DNA of 64,000 nucleotides from NCBI RefSeq assembly GCF_964355755.1, contig NC_092671.1, positions 20,922,001 through 20,986,000 of the forward strand, written 5' to 3'. Within the stretch, counting starts at the first letter, position 1; every line of letters begins with the position of its first letter. The translations under genes and the position numbers were made by a program. Of the stretch, positions 1 to 12,463 are shown one piece after another. The notes beneath the pieces were generated by a model. That model had not been told where the DNA came from, did not search any database, and was given only the letters and a program-made list of their open reading frames with translations. This DNA comes from Antedon mediterranea. Lineage: Eukaryota; Echinodermata; Crinoidea; Comatulida; Antedonidae.

Positions 1-893
1 AACTACACGGTCAACTTTTTGTGGATGACATATTCCGGAAGTTGATGAGTTGTAGATATCAAATCATGTATTAATATGGCTAACCGGACATTTTAACGTC
101 ATCGTATGGCCACGCGAATATAAAATTGAGGATTTTTGTATCTTTCGTCATAGCTCATCACATTTAATAGAGCGCATCTCCACTTATCCATTTTCCATTT
201 TCACCCCGATTTTGATATTGTCTAGGTCAATCAACTATCTTTCGCATGAGTTAAAAATATTTTAATTATTATGACGTCATCATGCCTAAAAATTTAAATT
301 ACATGTGGCATTAATTTCATCTTTACAGTAAATTTCAATCTGTTATAGCTCGTAAGAATAAAATGTGATAATCACAATTAAAACGTTTTCTTGAAGCTAT
401 TGGATTGTAGATACAAAATCATGTGAAAATTTTGCCAATCGGATGTGGTGTCGTCATCATATGGCCAGTTAAATAAAAAAAGTCGTATTTTCATATTTTG
501 CGTTATAGTTCATTACATTTAAAAGAGCGCGCATTAATATTTCACGTATTCAAATTCCTTCTACACGTTAATATGTTGTTGCTGAGATAATTTCCTTCCA
601 AAATTGCTACCTTCGCGTTTCATTTTAAAACCATCAGCATGTTAAAAATTGCAATAAATAGCGGGTCCCGTAATTTCCCCTATTCTACACTGTATGTGAT
701 ATGTATACAGATTACACTGTGTATACTATATGAATCAAAATAATAGAATTCAGCACTAACAACATATCATAGTCTTCAGTTCAGGTCATAATGCCATAAT
801 CTTTTTCCGTGTGCAATATTCAAACGTATGGCGTGCACGTGGCGTTTGTCGTGCGGATAACTAACTCGTCAAAGTGACGAGTTTCATGTCTAG
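1..893 (+). repeat. Helitron-like repeat, copy A (type 1, 5' end outside window)
   Basis: The copy ends in a 9-bp-stem hairpin (863-883, arms AACTCGTCA/TGACGAGTT, loop AAG), six bases, then CTAG (890-893) followed by T. This is the classic Helitron 3' end. Just upstream of the hairpin is GCGGATAAC. The body is AT-rich and non-coding and contains the palindrome TGACGTCA at 272-279. Copies B and C that follow are close relatives in the same orientation. Helitron assignment rests on termini only; no Rep/helicase is encoded, so it would be non-autonomous. Confidence 0.8.
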
Positions 894-2314
894 TTTTTTT
901 TTCTGTATTCTTCTTTCTTTCTGTCATTTTTGTGAAGAGCATATCTCAAAAACGTGTACAGTTAACATTTCATAACTTTGTCAACATATGGGCATTCACG
1001 TGAAGTTGTGCTTTTTTATTTTTGAATGACGTCAGAATTGCGCAACATGACTTACGCGCGTTTTAACGAATTTAGCGTATTTAACATTAATCAAAAACCA
1101 TATAACAATTTAAATTGAAACTTAGCAAAAGTTTAATTTATATTCTGCGCTAACCGACTGTGAAAAAAAAATTCCCACGCGCGCGAATATTTTTACGCGC
1201 GTGGTGCGCACGTAGCGTTGAAAACAATTTTTTTCGCGTGATTTAGGTTTTTCCAGCCTTTTCTAGTAATTTTACCAACTTTTAAACGATTTCGACTTAA
1301 AATCACGTCATACGAGCCCGTAGAATTGGATAATTTATGTGCGTTTTTTATGAAAAAGTTCAAAAATTCATCAAAATTTGTTAAAATTATACCTTTTTTT
1401 AAACAGTTGTAGTTTCTAAACTAAACGGTAAAAGTTGTTTTTATTACGTTTTCTGGAAGATGATGAGTTGTAGATATCGTATCATGCATCAATATGGCTA
1501 ACCGGACATTTAGACGTCATCGTATGGCCACTCGAATATAAAATATAGGGATTTTTTCTCTTTTGTCATAGCGCATCACATTTAATAGAGCGCATCTCCA
1601 CTTATCCGTTTTCCATTTTCACGCCGATTTTGATATATATCTAGGTCAATCAACTATCCTTTGCATGAGTTAAAAATATTTTAATTTTTATGACGTCATC
1701 ATGCTTAAAAATTTAAATTACGTGTGCCTTTAATTTCATCTTTACAGTAAATTTCAATCTGTTATAGCTCGTAAGAATAAAATGTGATAATCACGATTAA
1801 AACGTTTTCTTGAAGCTATTGGATGGTAGATACAAAATCATGTGAAAATTTTGCCAATCGGATGTGGTGACGTCATCATATGGCCAGTTAAATAAAAAAA
1901 GTCGTATTTTCATATTTTGCGTCATAGTTCATTACATTTAAAAGAGCGCGCATTAATATTTCACGTATTCAAATTTCTTCTACACGTTAATATGTTGTTG
2001 CTGAGATAATTTCCTTCCAAAATTGCTACCTTCGCGTTTTATTTTAAAACCATCAACATGTTAAAAATTGCAATAAATAGCGGGTCCCGTAATTTCCCCT
2101 ATTCTACACTGTATGTGATATGTATACAGATTACACTGTGTATACTATATATGAATCAAAATAATAGAATTCAGCAATAACAACATATCATAGTCTTCAG
2201 TTCAGGTCATAATTCCATAATCTTTTTCCGTGTGCAATATTCCAACGTATGGCGTGGACGTGGCGTTTGTCGTGCGGATAACTAACTCGTCAAAGTGACG
2301 AGTTTCATGTCTAG
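894..2314 (+). repeat. Helitron-like repeat, copy B (type 1)
   Basis: Head-to-tail with copy A: it begins immediately after A's CTAG in a T/C-rich stretch and ends with the same hairpin and CTAG (2311-2314). Long blocks match copy A almost base for base, for example around 1480-1960 against 40-520. It lacks the 5' terminal hairpin seen in copy H (14127-14151). TGACGTCA occurs at 1691-1698 and 1868-1875. Short reading frames inside are chance. Confidence 0.8.
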
Positions 2315-3844
2315 TGTCATCTTCTTTCTTTCTGTATGATTTTTGTGTAACGCTTTTCTCTAAAACTTGCAAACATAACATTTAGTTAACTATGTTAACA
2401 TTTTGACATTTATGTAACGTCGTCAAGCGAAGCTTTTCATGATGTTTACAATTGCGCAACGCGACGTACGCGCGATTTAACGATTTTCTTGTATTTAACA
2501 TATGTCGAAAACCAAATAACATTTTAGAGTGAAACTTTGCAAAAGTTTAATTTATATCATGCGCTAACTGTCTGTTGAAAAAAAATTGCGTGTTTTACAC
2601 AAAGTTACGCGCGCACGCGCATTTAAAATTTCACAATGCGCAAAATTAATTTCTAATCAACTTTCTACGCGTTTCATGTCGTTTTAAGCATGTAAAAAAT
2701 TCCCACGCGTGCGCAAATTTTTACGTGTGCGGTGTGCACGTAGCATTAAAAACAAATTTTTTCCGCGTGATTTATGTTTTTCCAGCCTTTTCTAGTAATG
2801 TAACCAACTTTTAAACAATTTCGACTTAAAGTAACGTCATACGAGCACGTCGAATTGGCCAATTTGCGCGTGTTTTTGATGAAAAAGTTAAAAAAATCGT
2901 CAAAATTATGCCTTTTTTTAAACAGTCGTAATTTCTAAACAGCATGGTCAACTTTTTGTGGATGACATTTTCTGGAAGTTGATGAGTTGTAGATATCGGA
3001 TCATGTATTAATATGGCTAACCGGACATTGTGGCGTCGTGTGGCCACGCGAATATAAAATTTAGGTTTTTTTTATCTTTCGTCATAGCTCATCACATTTA
3101 ATAGAGCGCATCTCCACTTATTCGTTTTCCATTTTCACCCCGATTTTTATATTGTCTAGTTCAATCAACTATCTTTCGCATGAGTGAAAAATATTTTAAT
3201 TTTTATGACGTCATCATGCATAAAAATTTTAATTACGTGTGGCATTAATTTCATCTTTACAGTAAATTTCAATCTGTTATAGCTCGTAAGAATAAAATGT
3301 GATAATCACGATTAAAACTTTTTCTGGAAGCTATTGGATTGTAGATACGAAATTATGTAAAAATGTTGCCAATCGGATGTTGTGATGTCATCATATGGCC
3401 AGTTAAATAAAAAAGGTTGTATTTTCATCTTTTGCATCATAATTCATTACATTTAAAAGAGCGCGCATCAATATTTCACGTATTCAAATTTCTTCTACAC
3501 GCTAATACGTTGTTGCTGAGATAATTTCCTTTCGGAATTGCTACCTTCGTGTTTCATTTTAAAACCGTCAACATGTTAAAAATTGCAATAAATAGCCGGT
3601 CCCGTAATTTCACCTATTCTATGTATGTCACTGTATGTGATATGGATACAGATTATACTGTGTATACTATATATGAATTTAAATAATAAAATTCAGCAAT
3701 AACAACATATCATATTCTTCAGTTCAGTTCATAATGCCAACGTGAACACTTCCTTTTGTCCTCAACCTATCCCCTTAATGTTAATGTTGCACCACTTGCG
3801 CGGCGGATAACCAAACTCGTCAAAGTGACGAGTTACATGTCTAG
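2315..3844 (+). repeat. Helitron-like repeat, copy C (type 1)
   Basis: Third direct unit, about 1.53 kb, ending in hairpin and CTAG at 3841-3844. It matches copies A and B along most of its length, with substitutions and small indels. The region before the terminal hairpin (about 3740-3800) differs from A and B. TGACGTCA occurs at 3206-3213. No coding potential supported. Confidence 0.8.
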
Positions 3845-5278
3845 TTCCGCTTTATTTCTTTCTGTACAGATTTTGTGTGTCAATTATCTCAAAAAGTAAA
3901 ATGTCAATGATCACAACAATTTTACAATATCTTCCAAATACTTTAACTTAATCCTAATAAGCTTTTCAGCGTGATCACTCAACCGTGACGTCATTTATAC
4001 GCCATTTTGTGAAATCACATTATCAATCATATCTCCATAATTCATTATCACATATTAATGAAATTTATTACACGTAAACTTCAGGTCAAGGGTAAAAATA
4101 TAAGCAAGTAAAAACGCACGTGCACGTAGAGTCATGCGCGTAAAATCGCGCGTTCAAAATTTAAAAAGCTCAAAATTAAGTTTTAATCAATTTAGAGCAT
4201 GAATTAGGCCATTTGCGTGTTTCAAAAAATTACTGCGCAAAAATGCGTTTTTCAGCGCGCGATTCTTAAAAAGCGTAAAAATATGATTTTTTTGTAGAAA
4301 TCGCATTCTACTCACCATCCTTAGTACATTCACCGAATTTGAGTTCGTTCCGACTTAAAATAACGCTATACGAGCATGTTAAAAATGACAAAATGCGCAC
4401 ATTAACTGCATAAAAGTGCTGAAAATGATGAAAAATAAGGCATTTTTAAAATGAAAATCATTCTTCAGAATGCACGATGACCCCCAATTTTTTTTAATTA
4501 TTCTGGAAGCCATTGAGTTCTAGATATAAATTCATGTACACATTTGACGTACAAAATGTTGTGAAGTCACCAAATGGCCACTCAAATTTAAAAATTAGGT
4601 TTTTTTCTCTTTTGTCATAGATTATCACATTCAACTGAGCGCATCTCGGTTATTTTGTGCCAGATTTTCGCTAAATTTTTTGTATATGATTGCTCATTTA
4701 ATTATCTTTCTCATATCTTACAGCTCTTCCGAATTAAATGTGACCTTGATGATTATAATTTATTATGAAAGCTGATGAAATGTAGATATGAATTCATATA
4801 AAAATTAAGCCTATCGAATGTTGTGATGTTATCATATGGCTAGTTGAAGTTAAAACGTTGTTTTTAAATTTCTTTAGTCGAAGTTATACAAATTTCAAAG
4901 AGCGCGCATTGCGCTTCTACGTGTCAAATTCTCTTCCAATCCTTATATTTATTTGCTCAATTAATTATCTTTCGAAATTGTCATCTTCGAGTTTATTTTG
5001 ATAATTCCATCATACCAAAAAAATAGAACATGATGTGGGTCCCGTAATTTCACCTCTGCTACACTGTATATAGATATACAGATACTGTACATATTGTATA
5101 TGACACATAATAGGTACAACTCAGCACTATAAGTGTATATGCATCATGTCATAGGATGGCGTACATCAGCTTTTTACGATCGCATGTTAACGTACGTGCA
5201 TGTTTAAAAAGTGTTAATTTCATTAAAATGATAAAAATGATCACCTATAATTCGTCAAAGTGACGAATTAAACTCTAG
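3845..5278 (+). repeat. Helitron-like repeat, copy D (type 2)
   Basis: A second subfamily. The terminal hairpin is AATTCGTCA/TGACGAATT (5249-5269), followed by CTAG at 5275-5278, and the motif before the hairpin is ATGATCACCTAT rather than GCGGATAAC. The body matches copies I (15470-17052) and J (17266-18787). TGACGTCA occurs at 3986-3993. Non-coding. Confidence 0.8.
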
Positions 5279-5636
5279 TGATCTATTAATATTGTTCGTG
5301 GTCGATTATATAGAAGCTAAATTTCCAAAAAGGGTGATTTTTTTGGACAAAAATCACTCAAACATGACTTATAAATTGCGTTTTCAACTGGTATACAAGG
5401 TATTTCATCATTGTTTACCTCCGCCAAGGAGGTATATGGGTGTTTCCATAAATAAAGGGGCCAAGGTGTGACATTAGGGTCAGAATTTCAAAGTGTGACA
5501 TTCTAAGTCTAATAATCAATTCTAAATAGTATACAGTATCATGTACTTGAACTAAAAAAAAAAAGCAAAATACACATTAAATCTGTTGTCTCTATGTAAC
5601 AGCATTTATATAGTATCAACATGCATAGCAAATTTC

Positions 5637-6230
5637 ACGTGTAACGGAGACACCAAAATCACATTATCTACCCCTCTTATAACTTATTATTAATAACCTA
5701 AAACTGTTTAAATTGGATTTTTTAAATAGCTTTTGGGAACATCTTCAATGCAGAAAAATATTATTTAAATCACACCTTTTCAAATTTAAAAAATAGCTTA
5801 TGACATAATTATGCAAAGCCGTTAAAGTTGACTTAATTTCTATATAAAAGATTTGTAAAGTCACTGCTGTTTAAAAATTACATGTAAACAATACAGAAAT
5901 GAACAGAATATACAAGTATATACATTTACTAGCAACAAGTCAAATCAGGATCATACCTCTATGTGGAAATAAAACAATATGGTTCATGAAATATAAATGG
6001 AAGATTTCACGTGTAACGGAGACACCAAATGTTCACTTTAACTCGTCACAATGTTTTATGAAATGGTTTGATATGCAGCCATTTTTAAAGTGTAACAAAT
6101 GTGGTTACTACTGCATACAATTGATAAACTGGTAAAAATAGTATATCAAATACTATCTTTTAATCAATAAAACAATATAATTCATGCAATAAAAAATTGA
6201 AGTTTTCACGTGTAACAGAGACACCAAAAA
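5637..6230 (+). repeat. left subterminal repeats of the AT-TSD transposon (3 copies)
   Basis: The motif TTTCACGTGTAACGGAGACA recurs near 5633-5658, 6006-6029 and 6204-6230, all in one orientation, with A for G in the third copy. Related GTAAC/GAGACAC motifs recur near the right end. Spaced subterminal repeats of this kind are often transposase-binding sites; that role is inferred. Confidence 0.7.
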
Positions 6231-6566
6231 GTTCACTTAAATAAGTCAACAAGAACTACTAGATTATTTTCAAAGTGTGACAACTGTAATTACTACTGCA
6301 CACAACAAACTGCTAAAATATACTATTAATAGTCATTTACAGTAAAATCATTGAGAATACATTTGGATATACTTCACATTAACACTTGTTCAATCATTAA
6401 AACGTATAATCTATATAAATTTACGTAAGGGAAAAATTTGGTAAATCGCGCATTACTTCTAAAATGTTTACTCAATGGTATATAAAGTTGGTTCGTACTT
6501 TCAGTGCTGATTTTAACCACCTAATTTAATTTCAGTTATGTAATTTTTTTTTACGCTGAAATTACT

Positions 6567-6785
6567 GTGTATTCGAGAACCGTCTGTGGGCTGATGTTTC
6601 TTTGGTTGGTCTTTTTGTTGATGCGGCACCTCTATTTTTGGGGTTAAATGCAGTTTTCAATTGGAACGGTAACATTGTTGATAAACTGCTGATCTGTATA
6701 GATGAAAAAGAAAGAAAAGATTTGCCCATCTGGGTTAAATTTGATTCATCATCATATAGAAATATAAAGTATGTAATTAAGTATT
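6567..6785 (+). CDS. exon-like open frame inside the transposon, unrecognised
   Basis: An open frame of roughly 65-70 codons whose start shown here is approximate. It contains the runs LFVDAAPLF and WNGNIVDKLLICIDEKE and ends at a possible donor (AAAG/TATGT is weak). Its composition (W, D, E, C) looks more protein-like than its AT-rich surroundings. I do not recognise the family. It could be one internal exon of the element's transposase or a captured exon; it could also be chance. No partner exons are apparent on either side. Confidence 0.25.
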
Positions 6786-7296
6786 TTTAATATAAATTAT
6801 ACAAATTTAAATAAAAATAAATATATCTATTATTATTATAAAATATGTTAGGCCTACTATACTAAAGAAAGTGTTTTCTTATCTTATGTTGATGGATTAT
6901 AATATTTATTATTAATAATTATTAATTATAAAACAATAAATGAACACTGTATATATTTGTCTTTCTTGAGTTATGCTCATAAATTGATTTGACTAACTAT
7001 TGCTTTCTTTTCAGATTATTAGTTTAAAATATTAATTTTATTCATCAAATATTTATTATTATCATTTTATTATTATAATAAAATTAATATGTTACTGATA
7101 ATTTTGTCTTAGTTATACTGGGTATAAATGTTTTTTACGTATTATTTTTAAATGTTGTAAAATGTCTGTTGACTTTATTTCTCATTCTTTTATAATTGTT
7201 TTTAAACCACATCGAGAAAACAGTAGACTAGTTATAATGTTGAAGTCTATGGAATATATTTAAAACGAAGAGTAAATAAAGGTTCCCCATTATACT

Positions 7297-7835
7297 AAGC
7301 GCGATCTCTTTGTAGGGAGCCGACTAAGCAAGCGTGTGGGTTTTGGCCAACAAAATAAAGGTTCACCGAACCATGACCGAAATGATACCAGTCACCCCAT
7401 TTGAGCACCGGGAGTCGCCGAGACCGGCAATCACGATGGTTTTCAATAAAAATTAAAAAATAAATGTTCATCAAACTGAACAGCTAAAAATAAACGCGAT
7501 CTCAATTAGGAGGAGAATTTTATTAGCCAAGCACGTGGTGTTTCGGAAAACCCTATTAATAATTATCGTACATGGAGTATATACACTGTCGCTGTAGAAA
7601 TACCGCCGGAGTCGCCGAGTCAGCTAAAAAATAAACGCGATCTCAATGTGGAGGAGAGTTCATTAGCCAAGCACGTGATATTTCGGAAAACCCTTAATAA
7701 TTATCGTACAGACCTGTAGAAATACCAGTCACCCCTTTCAGCTTCGGAGTCGCCGAGCCAGCTAAAAATAAACTTATCGCAATGTGGAGCAGAGTTCATT
7801 GCCCAAGCACGTGGCAATACTATCCTATTACTACT
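7297..7835 (+). repeat. tandem repeat, about four diverged 135-200 bp units
   Basis: The block ACGCGATCTCAATGTGGAGG and following GCCAAGCACGTG...GGAGTCGCCGAG recurs at about 7297, 7495, 7635 and 7770, with decreasing similarity at the array ends. It is GC-richer than the surrounding transposon interior. No open frame spans it. Function unknown. Confidence 0.7.
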
Positions 7836-8516
7836 GTATAAGTATTAGGAGAACCTATTGTTCTTTGTTGTTTTGATTTGATTTCGTTCATAATAAATTG
7901 TTATCCACAGCCTTGCGTTTATATTATACGTAATTGTTTTTATCAATTTAAATAAAGTTATTAATTATTATTAAATTTATAAAACCTTAGTATATCTTCC
8001 GTAGATTGTAATTGAAACAAGTTAAATATTCCCTACACATCAAGTGAAATCGCCCAAATATGATAGGCGCGCATACGCGACAACCAAGTTGCTTGGACTC
8101 GCTCACTATAGTGGAGGGTATTTTAAATGTATATTATAGTAAACATTTAATTCATATTTTATCTTGTCGAATAGCAACGTTAAATAAATAAACAAAATTA
8201 TGTACTAATATTACACATTATTTTGTGTAATATGTTTTTTATTATAACTGAAATAAACCAAATACAATTCTTTTTTTTCCCACAGTAACAAATAGAATAG
8301 TCAAAAACGACGAATTTGTTTTTATTCTGAAAGTGGTTGTAAACTATGGACTTTTATCCCTATTTCTTGTGACAATAATTAAATAACTTTTTATTTTTCT
8401 GTGTCATATAGAAGCAATAACCAAATAGCAAACGCATAATGTAAAATTTAAAGATTTTATGGTAACTAATTGCTAATTATTTGCAAAATACTACACCAGT
8501 ATAAGGTCTAGTACAC

Positions 8517-9330
8517 TACGTAACAAGACACGGCGTATCTTCTACGATGTTACGCTGTAACCTGCCTAGTGGAAAATGTTTTGCAATTTTGCTCATTAAT
8601 TTGTTAAATATTAATCAATTACAGACATATCTGTTCATAGGTATACATTATGAAGCTGCTATGAGATAAACAACATTCCTACCACATTAAAACAAATATC
8701 AACTATATAGTATCAACAAACTACCAACGTAACCGTGTCTTATTGTGTATACGACACTCAGTTTTTGACTATGATGTTGACGTTAGAGTACGAAGATAGT
8801 TTTGGCGTTTAATTTTCTTGTATTTTTCATTATAACCCACTATTTTCTAAATTCTAAAAACTAACAAAATAAAAATACACAAAACTTACATGCAATGAAG
8901 CGCGTAGAAGTTATTTACAACGTAACAGTTGAAACAACGTAACAGAGGGACACGAAAAGTCTCTACCGCTGTAACTCGAAATTAGCGCGGATCCTAGCGA
9001 TGATTTTTTCGCCGAGACTTTAGTTCGCCTGCTTCTTGAATCACGTGACCTTCAACTTCAGAAATAGCTCTCGCGGCGTTCACCACCGATGGTCTATGAA
9101 TAACTACGTAACGAATATACGAGACACGAAATGTTCTAAAAAAATAGTTTTTCGTCTGTAACTGACTAAATAAAATCGCCATTTTGTAGAACATTGTATA
9201 AGGTAAATTTCAGTGATCTGTTGTAGTGAATGTAATTCGATTTTCGTCATTATAGTGGTTCTTGTGTCTGTTCACTAATAAAGATTGTACTAACAACGTA
9301 ACAAAGTGAGACACGAAATGTTACGTTGTG
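8517..9330 (+). repeat. right subterminal repeats of the AT-TSD transposon
   Basis: Variants of CGTAAC-n-GAGACACGAAA occur near 8517-8536, 8936-8958, 9106-9136 and 9295-9325, with an inverted relative near 8719-8735. They mirror the three copies near the left end. The sequence between is otherwise AT-rich and non-coding. Confidence 0.6.
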
Positions 9331-9762
9331 ATGCTGGACGTCGCGGACCGTTGTGTGGAAAACAAAAAATCGTGGGAAATTGTAATTAGCTTATATTTAA
9401 CCTTGCTTTGTACTCTATTTAATTGTGATGATAAAGAAATACAAAATAACTATTGCTGTACTATATTTTTTAAACTCTGATATGTCAGTGTATTTAAATG
9501 TCACACATATTTTAATAAAATGAGCTAGACACCACGATATATTTTTTTTTTTCATCGTTTTTTTTTGCAATTTTTTTTTTCCAACATGTAATAGTATTAA
9601 CCCATATTATTGTTCTATCATATGATAAAATTATTTTTTAAATAACTATTACCAATTTAGAGTAAACAGCAAACTAACTATCACCAATACTAAAATACCC
9701 ACTGGCCCCTTAATTTATGGAAACACCCATATGTAATCGGTAGCGTGTGTTTGTTTGTTACT

Positions 9763-10808
9763 TGGCCAAATTGAAAATTGGCCAAGTATGTTGATCTGTT
9801 TGGTTTGTTTGTTTGTTTGTTTGTCATCACTCTAGCGCTCACAGTTTTGATTCGAATGACTCCAAATTACTACCATACATGTCACCTGGTGCAAGGACGA
9901 CACTGTCCAATTTTGGTTAAAATCTTGACAACGGTCCCAATTCTGGACCAGTTTTAAAAATTATTTTCAGACTTGCTAGTGTTAAAAGATAGGACAGAAT
10001 TATCAAAAGCCGGTGTACAGTCTTAAATTAACAAGTTAACTAAAATTGCATTTTATCGAGAACTACTTCACCAAAAAACTTCATTTTTGTACAAGAGGCA
10101 AGAGTTATAATTTGTGATTTGTAATTTTAAAACATAAGTTGATTTAATATACAGGTTTTTTGATGCGAATAGTTTAAAAAACCTAATTCTTTTCAAATTC
10201 ACCCGTGTGTTTGTCGCGTTGCTGTTCTTGTTAGTCGGCTGAAGCTATTGTTAGTTGAAAGGCTGGTTACATAACCTTTACACCAAACTCGTATAAACAT
10301 GATTGTAGTGAAATTAGCCTAAATCACACAGCATAAGATATACACTTTTGGTGAAAATTGGGTCAATGTCAGGAGGCCAATTTTAATTTGGCCAAGTATC
10401 GCGCTATGCGCGAAGGCTAGTTTGTTTGTTTGTTTGTTTGCAGGATTACTCAAAAAGTAATCACAAGATCTTTACCAAAATGAATAGACAGATAGATATG
10501 TGGTCAAGGACCATTCCATTAAATTTTGGGACCATTTGGGACCACATTCCCAATTCTGGACCACTTTTTAGTATACTTTTTCAGACCTGCTAGTGTTAAA
10601 AGATAGGACAGAATTTTTCAAAAGCCGGCGAGCAGTCTTAAAGTAACAAGTAAACTGAAATTGCATTTTCTCGAGAACTACTTGTCATTTTTGTACAAGA
10701 GACAAGAGTTATAATTTGTGATTTGTAATTTTAAAACATAATTTGAATTAATGTGCACGTTTTTTTATGCGAGTAGTTTAAAAAACCTATTTCTTTTCAA
10801 ATTCACTC
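9763..10808 (+). repeat. direct duplication with GTTT microsatellites
   Basis: Two similar units of about 390 bp (about 9800-10206 and 10420-10808) each start with a (GTTT)n run and share blocks such as GACAGAATT, CAAAAGCCGG and GAGTTATAATTTGTGATTTG. An inverted pair TTGGCCAA.../...TTGGCCAA flanks the first unit (9763-9790, 10377-10398). It is the repeat into which the preceding AT-TSD transposon inserted. Non-coding. Confidence 0.7.
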
Positions 10809-11149
10809 GTTTAGTCTAATGCAGGAAATACTGCAGAGGCTAAGCCTACCATGCACAATCTATATGACTAAAGAAGTAGTATTTACCAGGCATCTTCCGA
10901 TGAAAATCGTCGCGAAGTAATTTTCTCAAGAAACAAAAAATATGGAGAGCGAGCTTGATTTAATAATTTGATCCAAAATATAACACACTGTGATGTTCAA
11001 TGTAAACATTTGACAACTTTTTAATAGACAACATAAAAAAAAGTTGAACAATATTTATACAATTTGATGATATGTAATATGAAGTCATCATGTCCATATA
11101 TACCACATCACATTTTTTTGTCACATAAAGTTTGATAGTGTAGACAAAG

Positions 11150-12069
11150 CATTCCACCAGTTTTAGCCGTCAAATTTAGCTTCTCTCAATTTATGCAAAA
11201 CCTGATTTGTCACGTTTAAATTTTCTTCAAAAGTAACGGTATGGATTCATCAAAATAATTTTTGAACACTGCAGGATAAACCTTTCAACAATTTTCTCAT
11301 AATCCTACTGAAACTGGCACCTGAATTTACAAGACCAAAAGGCATAGTATTAAAACAACCTGTGATGTGTCACAGATGCAGTATACTGCTTAGCATCTTT
11401 CATAGGAATTTACCAGTAACCTTTGGTTAAATCTATCTTGAAAAATATCAGTAATTTGGACGCTAGTTCCGTTTCGCACCAGTTTTGATTTCGACTTCCT
11501 TTTGACTCCAAACTTGTTAAGCACCTTAGAATTGGGTCTCATAAGTACTTTTATGAAGAACAGTAACATTTTTGTTGCATTGACATTGACAAAATATATT
11601 AAAATTGAAAATAATTTGAAAAAAAATGCATTAAATATACGCATTATACTGAGTTTTTAGCTGCCTATTATAGCTGCTTTTTTGGCGCTCCATAGAAGCA
11701 ACAACATTGAAAATAGAGTATGCGAAATTCATGAACTGATGTGCGAGAAACATATCTGTAAATTCATCAGTTTAAAGGATTTATTTGTTACTTTTTGTGT
11801 GATCTCCTTTGTAAAAGTAGTTTTGAAGCCTAATTCTAAGGTGTGGTATTCACAAAAAAGTTACTTAACAAATTTTAAGTCGAAATAAATGACAGGTGGG
11901 AATTGGAACTATTGCCGTAATTTTCTAATTTAATGAAAATTTTGCGCTGATCGGGCAATGGTTGAGAGTCGAAAATTGTTTTAACATGTAATTTACAAAA
12001 ATCTACACAATAAACATCACTAACGTCAGATTTCTTTACTATATAACGGACTGGCACAGGGGCTTTCAC
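11150..12069 (-). pseudogene. Gypsy-type LTR retrotransposon reverse transcriptase, broken
   Basis: Read on the minus strand, 12069-11887 encodes the RT N-terminal block (VKKSDVSDVYCVDFCKLH, then QPLPD), and 11450-11150 continues with IDLTKGYW, IPM, TASVTHHRLF and MPFGLVNSGASFSRIM. These are hallmark Ty3/Gypsy RT motifs 1 to 4. In-frame stops follow GYW and HHRLF, a frameshift precedes MPFGL, and the catalytic YxDD box has decayed to YFDE. The gene is interrupted by the inverted-repeat insertion at 11488-11886. No LTRs are visible, so this is a dead fragment. Only RT is recognisable. Confidence 0.8.
11488..11886. mobile_element. MITE-like inverted-repeat insertion inside the Gypsy RT
   Basis: The ends are inverted: ATTTCGACTT (11488-11497) and AAGTCGAAAT (11877-11886). 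Similarity continues inward through CCTTAGAATT (about 11519-11531 against 11831-11842) and GTTAC blocks. It separates two parts of a reverse transcriptase that would otherwise be adjacent, which defines the insertion. Short open frames inside are AT-driven. The exact target duplication is not clear. Confidence 0.6.
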
Positions 12070-12188
12070 TAGGTTCCAGTATACCTAACTTTATCATTTA
12101 AATCATACTGTCAAATTATAGAAACAGTGCTCATATTCGGAACATGATCTTATAATAAAGTACCGTATTTTTAGTTTTATGAAAAATT

Positions 12189-12259
12189 TTCTCTGGCGGG
12201 ATTCTAACCTGCAACCTCTCGCTTACAGAGCAAGTATGATACCACTAGACCACAGAGCC
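12189..12259 (-). pseudogene. tRNA-like pseudogene (anticodon-position TGT)
   Basis: On the minus strand the sequence folds roughly as a tRNA: a good anticodon stem (CTTGC/GCGAG), an A box-like TGGTCTAGTGG and a B box-like GGTTAGAATCC. It resembles a tRNA-Pro body, but the anticodon loop is TCTGTAA, giving TGT with C instead of U at position 33. The acceptor stem has two mismatches and the T stem one. Most likely a tRNA pseudogene or SINE head. Confidence 0.45.
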
Positions 12260-12463
12260 ATATAAATCACAGATTTTCATCCACCAGATACATTCTCTAA
12301 TACAACAAACGCCCTCACAATCAGTGGAGGCTTAACTAGTCAGAATAAATTCTAACTTAATATGCAATGGTTTTCAAAATAAAATTTTGTATTTGATCAA
12401 TTTCATTACTACTCTTTTGAAAATCTCTTTCAAAATAGAGAGCACACTAAATAACATTTTATT

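Larger units (their letters stand above)
5436..9730. mobile_element. 4.3 kb inverted-repeat DNA transposon, AT target duplication
   Basis: A 28-bp terminal inverted repeat starting ATGGGTGTTTCCATAAAT (5436-5463) recurs inverted at 9703-9730 with one mismatch. It is flanked by AT on both sides (5434-5435, 9731-9732); TA is an equally possible reading one base over. The left flank (CTCCGCCAAGGAGGT) and right flank (GTAATCGGTAGCG, then GTTT repeats) look like two halves of one older repeat, so the empty site is readable. Copies of a subterminal motif near GTAAC...GAGACAC lie at both ends. ISL2EU elements use AT and Tc1/mariner use TA; the family is not decided. Only one short exon-like frame (6567-6785) is visible, so it is probably non-autonomous or decayed. 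Confidence 0.75.
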
